DNA of 64,000 nt from Agapanthus africanus (Eukaryota > Streptophyta > Magnoliopsida > Asparagales > Amaryllidaceae). The stretch lies in NCBI GenBank assembly GCA_030015575.1, contig JASDDO010000006.1, forward strand, positions 321,828,361 to 321,892,360. The letters are read 5' to 3'. This document shows, piece by piece, positions 46,660 to 59,012 of the stretch; the stretch's first letter is position 1; each line of letters begins with the position of its first letter. Made by a program: the position numbers and the translations under genes. The notes under the pieces were generated by a model. That model was not told where the DNA came from and did not search any database. It was given only the letters and a program-made list of their open reading frames with translations.

Positions 46660-48665
46660 GTCTTGGCACTGAGATTCGGGGCAGATGCTAATAGGTGCTA
46701 TCCGTCCGCCTCTCCGAAGATGCCAAGTTGATTTATGGCACCGTGTATCGAAGGTTTAAACGGATGCGTCCGATGTAGCAGACTTCGTCAGATTCCCCCT
46801 CGCTTGAGGGGTTTTTGATTATGGGGACGCTCTTCCCTGCAGGCGCAAGCCCCTGCAGTTAATTACACTACCGCATCGCGGTAACAACTTTCTCCTTCTC
46901 CAGCTGGTCACTTCATGTCGTGGGTGTTTGTTTTGTTTGTGGTTGCCCGTGGATTGTATACGGAGACTAATTTATGTTGTCGCCCGTAGGACGTGGATTA
47001 GTCCAAATCCGTATTTTCTTAGATTTGGGTTTGGGGTTTTGGTTTAAGGATACGTTAGCCTTATTTGAGGCTAAGATCAACTTAAACGTTAGTTAAGGAT
47101 ATGTTAGTCTAATATTTAGACTAAGATCAACTTAACGGGATTGTTTAGATCCGACAAGAGAGCATTTGGGCTCTGTTGTTTAGTTTAGGGACATTGCGGT
47201 CGATTGCCAGTTTAGGGACATGGTGGTCTATGAGTTTAAGGACACTTAAGTCCGTATATCGGTTTAAGGACGCTTAAGTCCATGAGTTTAAGGACCCCAC
47301 AATCCGTGAGTTTAAGGACGCTTAAGTCCGTATATTGGTTTAAGGACGCTTAAGTCCATGAGTTTAAGGACCTCACAGTCCGTGAGTTTAAGGACGCTTA
47401 AGTCCGTATATCGGTTTAAGGACGCTTAAGTCCATAAGTTTAAGGACCTCACAGTCCGTGAGTTTAAGGACGCTTAAGTCCGTATATCGGTTTAAGGACG
47501 CTTAAGTCCATGAGTTTAAGGACCTCACAGTCCTAAGTCCATGAGTTTAAAGACCTCACAGTCCGTGAGTTTAAGGACGCTTAAGTCCGTATATCGGTTT
47601 AAGGACGCTTAAGTCCATGAGTTTAAGGACCTCACAGTCCATAACGATGTGTGATTGTCGGGACCCGTCACCTCTCTAACGACGTTGAAGGATTACAACG
47701 ATAAATGTCAGAGGAGTTCGGAGATGTATCCTTGAACCGGGTGTAAATTGATTTAAGAGAGCAGTCGTGCTCAGTCAATTTAATTTGAGGACTTACGGCC
47801 ATGATTGGGCTAAGTCCAGTTGAAAATGTTCAACATTTTTATTTGCAGTTGGCATTTTAGCCCCTTGCTTGGGCTCTGCCCCTTGTTTAATAATGCATAG
47901 CATTAATCTTGGTTTCTGTTGGACCTTTATTTGGGCTCTGCCCCTTTTTAAATGATGCACAGCATCTATTTTGGTCTGACCGACCTTTGTTTGGGCTCTG
48001 CCCCCTTTTTTAATAATGCATTGCATTTTATTAGGCCTGTTAGGCCTTTTTAATTGGGCTCTGTCCCTTCTTTAATAATGCAGTGCATTAATTGTCTGAC
48101 AGTGCGCCACGTGGCCTATTAGGCGCTTTACACCAATTAATGAGCGCAAGTGCATGTGGAGGTAACACGTGTCACGCTCTGGTGAGCGCAAACGCAGTGC
48201 GCTGTACCAGTGCGCTGCTGACACGTGGTGCGCTCTGGTGCAGTGCGCCAACTTAAGAGAGCAGTGCACTGTTTTTCAAAGCGCAAGGTGCAGTTTGTTC
48301 TGGGACCGACACGTGGTTCTCTCTGGTGGCTTGCGCCAACCCAAGAGCGCAACAGTGCAGATTTACAAGTGCAGGGCACTGTTTAATATCTTGATCCAAT
48401 TTTGGATTAAAGAAAAGAATCTTTTAAGATTCCAGAACCAATGGTTCATAAAAAGGCAATGCCTTTATGTAGATCAAATGATCTGTGAAGTAATACTTCT
48501 TTTAATCTTTTTGTGATTGGATCTTTTTTTCTTTTTAATTGAAGATCTTGATCTTGTTCTTAGATCATTGATCTTTATAGAAGAAAATTCTTCCTTTTAT
48601 TCAAAGGTTTTTACCCTTTTTTTCTCTGAGCTCTTCTCAAAATTTTCTAGAGGAGTTCTGAATAT
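46660..48665 (+). repeat. Block X-B, left part (interrupted by Ang-2)
   Basis: Homologous to X-A from the polypurine-like gattcggggcaga (46673-46685) onward. It contains the 76-bp tandem array and a run of aatgca-N-tgcatt near-palindromes within 'ttgggctctgcccctt' repeats (47860-48090). A GC-rich part with CACGTG at 48108, 48166, 48222 and 48310 follows, then AT-rich hairpins such as GAATCTT/AAGATTC (about 48417-48432). The five bases CTCTG (48666-48670) are the Ang-2 target duplication. Confidence 0.65.
47210..47640 (+). repeat. 76-bp tandem repeat in block X-B
   Basis: About five copies of a 76-bp unit made of three related 24-26-bp parts (gtttaaggacgcttaagtcc twice, gtttaaggacctcacagtcc once). 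Each part has ggac...gtcc arms. One unit is shortened near 47525. It occupies the position of the different 117-bp array in X-A. Confidence 0.85.
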
Positions 48666-48670
48666 CTCTG

Positions 48671-50867
48671 TGTAGGGTTCCTAGGCACTCTTGTGAAGGT
48701 TCAAAAGGCATCAAACATGCCCGGATAAAAATTTAGACGTGCCGAACAACCCAAAGCCAGGATCTTTGCTAGATTATTAGGGTTTAACATGCAATATGAT
48801 AACTTTTATCTAAGTGTGAGGGATTACAACCTTTGTAGTCCGCTCCTTCACTTCACAAGCTCCGAGTAGAAGTCCCTTTGCCTCGATCCACGATCTCCCG
48901 GACTCATGAGAGGCTCCACGACTCGAACGATCCATTCTAGCTTGTCGTATTCCAAATCTCCGATGATCTACCTTGAAGTTGCTACGACTCAAGCTTTCTC
49001 ACTCAAAAGAGAAGAACACACTAATCCCATGGGCTAGATGAGATGAGGATGAGAGAGTAGTAATTTTGCTTTTTTTTTTATATCATTTTCTCATATTTAA
49101 TCATCACTTTAGGATTTTCAAGAGAGCTTCTTCAAGAGAGAAGAAGAAGAAGATAATGGATAATGATAATATGAATTAATCCTTTTGTGATGAATAGAAA
49201 ATAAAGTATATGATTGATATGTAAACCATGGTCAAGGATGAATGGATAAGAATGTGTAGAGAAACAACTAGGGTTAGGGTTTGGTTAGGTTAAAAGAATG
49301 TGTCATTCTAAATATCTTAAGAATGACAAAAGAAGAAAGCTTCTAGAAGGAACTTGAAGCATCCAACCCTAATCAAACCTTAACCTCAATTAATCATCCT
49401 TAAACATGTTTAACAATTAATCATATCATGTCACAATAATATATATCACATATATATTATATATTTGCAACAAAAGAAAATAATACAATTAACATATATC
49501 GCATATATATCAATGTATCATCCACTGAGAAAATGAAATAATAAAGCGAGCCAATATTAGATAATGTAATACCATATATCATATATATTATAATACATTA
49601 AATCATCGAATCAACACTTGATTCGACGATCCGGCTATATCGAATATTACCGACTAATATATCATGTACCGATTCATCGAATCAACACTTGATCCGATGA
49701 CCCGGTTCATATCCATATATCGCGAGAATATAATACGGTATCCCATATCGCATTATTCACGCTCCTGCGCATATCACATATGCGCCACTACTCCGTTTCG
49801 CCTGAGCCAAGAAACCTCTGTGTAGGACTCTAAAGAATCGTCAATACGCCGGTAGCAGGTGATGATCATATCAAACACCCACAAGCTGCAAGCGGTCAGC
49901 TAAACGTAACAGCCACCCAGATATTGAGTGATCAGAAGATCAACAAGCTAGCCTGTGCGTTCTCCTATGAATCCAACCAGTAACACTCCCGTACAGTCCG
50001 GTCTGTTCGTCTGATATGCCGCATATCAAGTCTAGGGGTGGTATACGTCAGACCCCAGTAACCGATAAGTCGTATCGATGTGTGGCTCATAACGGGTCGA
50101 GAAACTACTAGTAACACTTACCAGTAAATCTCCATATCAGCCCTGCCCAGGGACTTCCAGTTATAGCCAATCGAACACAGCACAACATCAACTCCCTATA
50201 CCGGGAGAGACGAATCCCCTCCTATCGCTCATTGCCTCCATGTGATTCGGGACTGTACCCAAAAGCCACCGTTTTGCACGCTCACTTGGACGTGGTCAGG
50301 TGGAAATCAAAGCACAGTGGGAATCACACAAGACTCTATGACGATCTCGGGTCTTCAGACTACCCTGTACCTGTGTCACCGGAGAACTGCCATCTGACGT
50401 GTGGTATATCACCATCTGGGAGTTCTCGGCGAGTCCGTCCAGTGTACCCAGTCTCCACTGAGCACCCGTACACCATCTCTGATGTCTAACACCGATGGAT
50501 ATGGGATCATCCATCGCCCATCATATGGGTCAAAATGCGTATACGCTAGTCTACTCTGGTGTATCGATGCCCTGTCTCGATATACCCTCGACTAGGAACA
50601 GTTATAGGATGTACTCATCGACTACCGCGGCCCCACTAGTATGATCTCATCATAGTCCCAGTAGTCGAGTACAAACCCTAAGGGCTTTATCAACATGTGA
50701 GAGTAAAACAGTAAACCAATACAAGTCAACATGTTAAGATAAAGTGAAACCAAATAGCATACTATCATGACGAGCAAGAAAGTCATCTATATATATATAA
50801 CCAAGCATCCATTATAATATACATCATATGTACAACAATGGCCTCTAGGGCATATACATAACTAACA
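48671..50867 (-). repeat. 3' LTR of Ang-2
   Basis: 2,197 bp, pairing with 56817-59007. It contains several ta-rich microsatellite stretches (49440-49600). Confidence 0.92.
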
Positions 50868-50880
50868 ATCTCCCACTTGC
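50868..50880 (-). promoter_or_regulatory. Polypurine tract of Ang-2
   Basis: The minus strand reads GCAAGTGGGAGAT immediately before the LTR start. Confidence 0.75.
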
Positions 50881-50881
50881 A

Positions 50882-53800
50882 CTAAGGCCAGCTGCTGTAG
50901 TATCTCATACCTAGCATCCCGAATAATCTCTCAAACTGTATCTGGGGAATAGCCTTCGTGAATGGATCCGCAGTGTTGTCCTTCGTATCTACTCTCCTGA
51001 CCTCGATCTCCCGGCGATCAACTATCTCCCTGATCAGGTGATACCGCCTCAGAATATGTCTGGACTTTTGATGGGACCTGGGTTCCTTGGCTAAAGCCAC
51101 AGCTCCATTGTTATCGCAATACAGAGGTATTGGATGCTCAATGGATGGAACCACACCAAGTTCACTAATGAACTTCTTGATCCAGACAGCCTCTTTGGCA
51201 GCATCGTTGGCAGCGATGTATTCAGCCTCCATCGTTGAGTCTGCAACGGTATCCTGTTTGGAACTCTTCCAACATACCGCCCCTCCATTGAGGGTAAAGA
51301 CAAAACCCGAATGCGACTTAGAGTCGTCCTTATCACTTTGGAAGCTGGAATTGGTAAAGGACTCCACCTGGAGTTCTCCATTACCATACACCAAGAACAT
51401 CTCTTTAGTCCTTCGTAAGTACTTGAGAATGTTCTTCACAGCTGTCCAATGACTCTCTCCAGGATCTGCTTGATACCGACTCACTACACTAAGTGAGTAC
51501 GCTACATCGGGTCTGGTACATAGCATCGCATACATGATAGAGCCTACTGCCGAAGCATAGGGTATCCCTTGCATGCAAGCTCTCTCCAAATCAGTCTTAG
51601 GAGACATCTCTTTGGAGAGAGTGAGTCCAGAGATCGTGGGTTGTCCCACGCTTGGATTCTTCCATACTAAACCTCTTTAGTATGGTGTCAATGTATCTGG
51701 ATTGGGACAATCCCAGTATCCGTTTAGATCTATCTCTATAGATCATGATTCCCAATATGCAGGAGGCATCACCTAGATCTTTCATTGAGAATCTCTGTGA
51801 TAAGAAGAGCTTGACTGATTGCAGCATAGGAATATCATTTCCTATCAAGAGTATGTCATCCACATACAATACGAGGAAGACAACCTTACCCTCTGCTACC
51901 TTCTTATAGATACAAAGTTCATCTATATTTTTGATGAAGTCAAACTCTTTGACTACAATATCAAAACAGATGTTCCAACTCCGCGATGCTTGCTTTAACC
52001 CATAAATGGATTTAAGCAGCTTGCACACCTTTCCGCTGCTCCCACTATCTACGAAGCCCTCTGGCTGAGTCATGTACACGCACTCTTCTAAATCACCGTT
52101 TAGAAAGGCGGTCTTAACATCCATTTGCCAGATTTCGTAGTCATGGTATGCAGCAATGGCAAGTAAGATCCGGATGGACTTAAGCATAGCTACTGGAGAA
52201 AAGGTTTCATCATAATCCACACCTGGTCGTTGACGAAAACCCTTTGCTACAAGTCTAGCTTTGAAAGTCTCAACTTTTCCATCTACACCAAATTTCCTTT
52301 TAAAAATCCACTTGCTCCCAATGGGTTTTACCCCTTCAGGAGCATTTTCTAAAATCCATACTTTATTGGTGTACATGGATTCCATCTCAGATCGCATTGC
52401 ATCCAGCAATTTCACAGAGTCACCACTCGTGATGGCCTGCTCGAAACTAGTCGGGTCATCATCATCCATGATGCAATCCTCGCTTCCACCATCAATGAGA
52501 AAACCGTAGTATCTCTCAAGTGGACGAGAAACCCTACTAGATCGGCGGAGAGGCTGGGGTTCGTCGGGTACTACTGAATCCTCTGGTTCCACTAAATCAT
52601 CTGTTGTAGTTTGTTCTGCTGGAACTTCTTCCAGTTCTACCTCAGAGCCACTAATTTCTTTTGCAAGAAATTCCTTTTCTAAAAAGGTGGCATATTGAGA
52701 AACAAACACTTTTTGTTCCTCAGCGTGATAGAATATATATCCATAAGAATCTTTTGGATATCCTACAAACTTACATATACCTGATCTTGCCTCGAGTTTG
52801 TCCGGATTTTGCTTTTTAACATAGGCCGGACAACCCCATATCTTAACTCGTTTAAAAGATGGTCTCTTCCCATTCCATATCTCATATGGGGTGGTAGGCA
52901 CCGATTTAGTTGGAACTCTATTCAATAGATATGTGGCTGTTTCTAGCGCATAACCCCAAAAGGAGATAGGTAACTCAGCAGTGCTCATCATAGAGCGTAC
53001 CATATCTAATAGGGTCCGATTCCTCCGCTCCGATACACCGTTGTGCTGTGGTGTATAAGGAGGAGTAAGCTGAGAGAGAATCCCATTCTCTTTTAGATAA
53101 TCCCGAAACTCATTACTTAAGTATTCACCTCCTCGATCAGATCGAAGAATCTTAATACTTTTGCCCGTTTGATTCTCTACTTCGTGCTTATATTCTCTGA
53201 ATTTCTCAAAAGCTTCAGACTTGTGTTTCATCAGGAACACATGTCCGAATCTAGAGAGATCGTCAGTGAATGTAATGAAGTAGGAAGAACCGTTCCTGGC
53301 ATGCGTAGACATGGGACCGCATACATCACTATGTATTAGTCCTAAGAGTTCAGTAACTCTTTCTCCGTGTCCACTAAACGGAGCTTTGGTCATTTTTCCT
53401 TTGAGACATGAATGGCAAGTATCATAAGATGATAATTCGAACGGATTCAAATAACCATCTTTATGTAACTTAGCCAGTCGTGTCGCATTGATATGACCAA
53501 GTCTACAATGCCACAAGTAGGATTCGTTCATATCCGAACTTTTCCTCTTGTATGTGTTTTGTATATTCAGGACTGTATTCTGATTTAGAATGAATATGCC
53601 ATTATGTAACGAGCCTGATGCAATCAACTTTTAATCTAGGAATATGTTCATAACATTATCCTGTACTACAAAATTATATCCCTCTTTACTCAATAAAGAA
53701 ACTGATATAATGTTGCACATCATGTTCGGTATATAATAGCACTCATTTAGAATCAGTGTATTATGACTTGGTAATACCAGGTGATATTCGCCAACTGCTT

Positions 53801-54182
53801 TGGCTACAATACTTGCACCGTTCCCTACTTGAACGGAATGATCACCTTTTCCCAGTTCTCTACCTTTTCGTAGCCCATGTAACTGTTTACATATGTGGGA
53901 TCCTGATCCGGTATCTAATACCCAGGACGTAGGGTGAACTGAGAAACAGTTCTCAATAACTAACACACCCGAAGAAGATGCATCAACATGTATGTTCTTT
54001 TGGGCGGCGTGAGAATCCAGATATTCTTCTATTTCCTGTTCAGTCTTATAACTCTTATAAGAAAGAACGGGTCCAACATTCCCTAGCTCAGTACAATAAT
54101 TGGGTTCAGTCAATACATCCATATTATTATCTTGATTATGGCATGACATGGTCGCTACCTGGAGAGAGAGAGAAGAAAACAC
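50882..54182 (-). pseudogene. Pol polyprotein of Ang-2, gag missing
   Basis: The ORF start MFSSLSL (54182), shared with Ang-1, passes after a short linker straight to protease (LDTGSGSHIC, about 53910); most of gag and the zinc knuckle are absent. A TAA at 53628-53630 replaces a Gln. A 676-residue frame (53627-51597) then covers the integrase H2C2 region (CRLGHIN...CHSCL), the integrase core (HSDVCGP, SDRGGEY, ERRNRTLLDM) and RT (YVDDILLIGND). A frameshift near 51640 shifts to the RNase H frame (51649-50882), ending YYSSWP. RNase H reads SFTNSSFQSD where Ang-1 has ADSSFQSD, a likely loss of an active-site Asp. Confidence 0.92.
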
Positions 54183-54585
54183 TTTAGCGTATGCTCTTGG
54201 AAGATTAGATTGGTTATTATCTTATCTAATCAGGATGTCTCCCACTGGTTTTATCAAATCTACCTTAAAACCCAAAAAGGTAAGATTAGCCGGGATTAAT
54301 TACACCCTACAATTTCGTCAATCTTTCAGCCAGATCAGTGTCGGTAGTTTGAGGGAGGTTCCCCGTGCTTTCGCACGGACCTAATTAAAGTAAACCTCGT
54401 TTTCCCAGAGGCGTAACCCCGTTAACACTTTTCTAGACACCTACTTGATCGGCTAATTGTCTTGTGTAAAACTCTCCCAGGAGTAACTCTTACTCGCAGT
54501 GGGTATCAGGATCCAACTATCTCATAGGAGGTATGCAATCTCATTGCAAATTTCAACACTTGAAATTCCCGATAATATTTTGCCC

Positions 54586-54826
54586 CTAGTGCCTTATGAC
54601 CTTAACTATGGTCAACAAATCATAAGCACTAGTCAAGTTCTACCCGTCATTTCTTGATTAATTTAGACCCACCCACATGACCCTTAACTATGGTCAACAA
54701 AGTCATATGACTGTCCTAATTAATCACATCTTATGTTATATAGGAAAACATCACTTAGCTACCGTACACTGCGCCTTAACTATGGTCAACAAACGCAGCA
54801 CGAATACTAAGTACTCTATTTTCCTA
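54586..54826 (-). other. Three tandem stem-loops with conserved core in the Ang-2 leader
   Basis: The 20-nt core ccttaactatggtcaacaaa occurs identically at 54600, 54682 and 54774. Arms differ but pair: CTAGTGC-c-TTATGA with TCATAAGCACTAG (13 bp, one bulge); CACATGAC with GTCATATG (one mismatch); CTGCG/CGCAG, with outer ACTTAG/CTAAGT and TAGGAAAA/TTTTCCTA. Spacing (82 and 92 bp) matches Ang-1 (85 and 93 bp). Confidence 0.75.
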
Positions 54827-54937
54827 AAATGACGGAGGGCTACGCAGGTTTTTCAGAAAACCCTTAGCGTAATGAACTTGATATCGTCGTAGAATCGAGT
54901 GAAGTTTTGAAAAGGAGTGTTTTTGAGGCTTTTCTTA

Positions 54938-55183
54938 GTTTTGCTAAAGGGGTCACTCCCGGTGAAGGGATCGTCGGCCCTTTCCTCATCGAATAAGGTG
55001 CAGGATATATCATATATACCGCTGTGCAAAACAAAACACTAAAAGCAATCAAAAGACAAACCGAGTTTTGTTGCATCTGCCAGTTTTACTAAAGGAGTCA
55101 CTCCCGGTGAAGGGATCTCGGTCCTTTCCTCATCGAATAAGGTGCAGGATATATCGTATATATCACTGTGCAAAGCAAAACTG
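54938..55183 (-). repeat. Two 95-bp stem-loop modules in the Ang-2 leader
   Basis: Shared core: ctaaagg[a/g]gtcactcccgg ... tttcctcatcgaataaggtg ... ctgtgcaaa. Arms differ: GTTTTGC (54938-54944) with GCAAAAC (55026-55032), and CAGTTTT (55081-55087) with AAAACTG (55177-55183). Ang-3 has two related modules at 19658-19895. Confidence 0.7.
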
Positions 55184-56569
55184 TAGCTACCCCTTTTATA
55201 AAGTTTTTGATTCTACAACATCTTTAGGTTTCTTTTCTTTTTATTAATCTCATTAATAAATATCCCATCAGCTTATGCTTCCTAAGCATCACAGAAGAAA
55301 CGAAAGCAGTAATATTTATATATCAGCATATATATATAGTATAAGCATTCGTCTCAGGCAGTAATATGATCTCATCACAGAACATTGCAGCAGAAGAACA
55401 TATATGAAATATTGGATATACTAGGACGTCCGTGTTTTCAATACGAGCCTGTATAAAACACGGATTCCACGGTCGCGACGAATAGCCAAACCCACATCCC
55501 AAGACCCCTACGAGAGCGGCAAGTAACACTGCCAATTCTAGGGTTAGGAGACCCGGTCTCGACTCCTCGAGATGGCCTCCCACTGGACCCTAGAACCCGG
55601 TTACTTGTGCTCCCCTCCTTGGGTCTACCTAATGCGGAAAAGTAAATAATATACACAGGTGACATCAACCGCAACCTGGAAGTGCCCCAAATAAAAGAAT
55701 ATCACATTACAAATGAATTTTACATGAATGAAAATAAAAACCCTCATCTCACATAAAACCCCCGGCTATTCTGAACGCGACGATCCAATATAACATATCA
55801 CAGCAACACATAATATCTCATATCATCAACGTAAGTAAATATGCGCATCCCAATTGTCGTTGACATATAGCAACGAAACCGGCGATATCACATATTACAC
55901 TTACGGTCACAGAAAAGAAAGTGTAAAACTACAATATTTGGAATCCACAATCACTTTAGACATCGTAAATCCGAAATATCACATACTTCGTATTTCATGC
56001 CTAACTCTATGAATTCCACATGTTGTATCACATTCCAGATAAATAAACAGTATTAAACTTTTCGAACAGATAATCAAACACCCAAAATTTCCTAAACTGC
56101 TCAACACTTGAGCGGGGTTCAAATAATCCCAGAATATGTCACAGTACCGGTGGTCCAGCCGTAGAAGGGTCAAGCCAACGCCTCACATGTGGCACGCCGT
56201 ACTGCCCCAAACCCGAAGGTTCAAAAGGCAATTCAAGACGGTCACATAATCGAGTTAAGGTTTGTTGTCTTCTAGAGGGTCCACCGCTTAACTTGTACAA
56301 TTTTTCCGAAAGATTTAAACCCGAATAAATTTCAACACTTGAAAATTCGCCGTACCGGGAAACAGTAAGTTAATGATATCCGTTCAAATAGTTTAACAGT
56401 TTCTAAATATCCGGAAAGAAATACGAATTTAAATATTCCGATCGAATCTACGATTACAAAATAAACCCCAGATTTTATCAACACCTGAAACAGATTAAAA
56501 ATATCCAGAAAACTCAACAAGTACCTACGGTCATTACCATAAAATCCACGTGTCATGATCTCATCAATC

Positions 56570-56618
56570 CGCCGCGGAACAGCCGCTCAAGCCATGCCTG
56601 AGCCGCGGTTCCGCCGCC
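56570..56618 (-). repeat. GC-rich hairpin in the Ang-2 leader
   Basis: gccgcggaac ... gctcaagccatgcctgagc ... gcggttccgccgc folds into a stem. It lies about 190 bp from the PBS, the same place as the Ang-1 hairpin at 14908-14955. Confidence 0.6.
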
Positions 56619-56803
56619 GTTTAGTGGAATTAGGGGCTCGGATTTTATGGTAATTCTTAGAATTCCCTGCTGATTTTTTTACATATTTTTAATTCAGAAA
56701 AATCCCAAAATTTAAAAAATTTCCAGAGAGGGGTCAAGTTTCGTCGTTTCGGGTTCGATCGGAGTTTTAACTTCGTAAACACATCGCCTAATGCTCTAGC
56801 TGG

Positions 56804-56815
56804 GCTCTGATACCA
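56804..56815 (-). promoter_or_regulatory. Primer-binding site of Ang-2
   Basis: The minus strand reads TGGTATCAGAGC (Met-tRNA type), one base inside the LTR at 56817. Confidence 0.9.
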
Positions 56816-56816
56816 C

Positions 56817-59007
56817 TGTAGGGTTCCTAGGCACCCTTGTGAAGGTTCAAAAGGCATCAAACATCCCCGGATAAAAATTTAGACGTGCCGAACAACCCAA
56901 AACCAGGATCTTTGCTAGATTATTAGGGTTTAACATGCAATATGATAACTTTTATCTAAGTGTGAGGGATTACAACCTTTGTAGTCCGCTCCTTCACTTC
57001 ACAAGCTCCGAGTAGAAGTCCCTTTGCCGCGATCCACGATCTCCCGGACTCATGAGAGGCTCCACGACTCGAACGATCCATTCTAGCTTGTCGTATTCCA
57101 AATCTCCGATGATCTACCTTGAAGTTGCTACGACTCAAGCTTTCTCACTCAAAAGAGAAGAACACACTAATCCCATGGGCTAGATGAGATGAGGATGAGA
57201 GAGTAGTAATTTTGCTTTCTTTTTATATCATTTTCTCATATTTAATCATCACTTTAGGATTTTCAAGAGAGCTTCTTCAAGAGAGAAGAAGAAGATAATG
57301 GATAATGATAATATGAATTAATCCTTTTGTGATGAATAGAAAATAAAGTATATGATTGATATGTAAACCATGGTCAAGGATGAATGGATAAGAATGTGTA
57401 GAGAAACAACTAGGGTTAGGGTTTGGTTAGGTTAAAAGAATGTGTCATTCTAAATATCTTAAGAATGACAAAAGAAGAAAGCTTCTAGAAGGAACTTGAA
57501 GCATCCAACCCTAATCAAACCTTAACCTCAATTAATCATCCTTAAACATGTTTAACAATTAATCATATCATGTCACAATAATATATATCATATATATATT
57601 ATATATTTGCAACAAAAGAAAATAATACAATTAACATATATCGCATATATATCAATGTATCATCCACTGAGAAAATGAAATAATAAAGCGAGCCAATATT
57701 AGATAATGTAATACAATATATCATATATATTATAATACATTAAATCATCGAATCAACACTTGATTCGACGATCCGGCTATATCGAATATTACCGACTAAT
57801 ATATCATGTACCGATTCATCGAATCAACACTTGATCCGATGACCCGGTTCATATCCATATATCGCGAGAATATAATACGGTATCCCATATCGCATTATTC
57901 ATGCTCCTGCGCATATCACATATGCGCCACTACTCCGTTTCGCCTGAGCCAAGAAACCTCTGTGTAGGACTCTAAAGAATCGTCAATACGCCGGTAGCAA
58001 GTGATGATCATATCAAACACCCACAAGCTGCAAGCGGTCAGCTAAACGTAACAGCCACCCAGGTATTGAGCGATCAGAAGATCAACAAGCTAGCCTGTGC
58101 GTTCTCCTGTGAATCCAACCAGTAACACTCCCGTATAGTCCGGTCTGTTCGTCTGATATGTCGCATATCAAGTCTAGGGGTGGTATACGTCAGACCCCAG
58201 TAACCGATAAGTCGTGTCGATGTGTGGCTCATAACGGGTCGAGAAACTACTAGTAACACTTACCAGTAAATCTCCATATCAGCCCTGGCCAGGGACTTCC
58301 AGTTATAGCCAATCGAACACAGCACAACATCAACTCCCTATACCGGGAGAGACAAATCCCCTCCTATCGCTCATTGCCTCCATGTGATTCGGGACTGTAC
58401 CCAAAAGCCACCGTTTTGCACGCCCTCTTGGACGTGGTCAGGTGGAAATCAAAGCACAGTGGGAATCACACAAGACTCTATGACGATCTCGGGTCTTCAG
58501 ACTACCCTGTACCTGTGTCACCGGAGAACTGCCATCTGACGTGTGGTATATCACCATCTGGGAGTTCTCGGCGAGTCCGTCCAGTGTACCCAGTCTCCAC
58601 TGAGCACCCGTACACCATCTCTGATGTCTAACACCGATGGATATGGGATCATCCATCGCCCATCCTATGGGTCAAGATGCGTATACGCTAGTCTACTCTG
58701 GTGTATCGATGCCCTGTCTCGATATACCCTCGACTAGGAACAGTTATAGGATGTACTCATCGACTACCGCGGCCCCACTAGTATGATCTCATCATAGTCC
58801 CAGTAGTCGAGTACAAACCCTAAGGACTTTATCAACATGTGAGAGTAAAACAGTAAACCAATACAAGTCAACATGTTAAGATAAAGTGAAACCAAATAGC
58901 ATACTATCATGACGAGCAAGAAAGTCATCTATATATATAACCAAGCATCCATTATAATATACATCATATGTACAACAATGGCCTCTAGGGCATATATATA
59001 ACTAACA
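56817..59007 (-). repeat. 5' LTR of Ang-2
   Basis: 2,191 bp, about 99% identical by eye to the left LTR, with a few microsatellite-length changes. Confidence 0.92.
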
Positions 59008-59012
59008 CTCTG

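Larger units (their letters stand above)
54183..56803 (-). other. 5' leader of Ang-2 with structured repeats
   Basis: About 2.6 kb non-coding. From gag outward: three conserved-core stem-loops (54586-54826), a hairpin (54841-54871) and two modules of about 95 bp (54938-55032 and 55081-55183). A block homologous to other Angela leaders and a GC-rich hairpin (56570-56618) near the PBS follow. Confidence 0.75.
48671..59007 (-). mobile_element. Complete Angela-type Copia element lacking gag (Ang-2)
   Basis: LTRs 48671-50867 and 56817-59007, with TG...CA ends, are flanked by CTCTG at 48666-48670 and 59008-59012. PBS lies at 56804-56815 and PPT at 50868-50880. I count about 23 substitutions between the LTRs by eye, near 1%, so this is the youngest Angela copy here. 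Pol is nearly whole but gag is deleted. Confidence 0.93.

Noticed and set aside
47210-47640. Regular direct repeats resembling a CRISPR array
   Set aside because: The intervening sequences are themselves repeats, no cas genes, and the context is a plant genome; it is a composite tandem repeat.
46660-48665. X-B as the 3' LTR of Gyp-B
   Set aside because: Its start does not match the presumed Gyp-B 5' LTR (42042-43540), and in Gyp-A the same block has the opposite orientation to gag; kept as a separate block.
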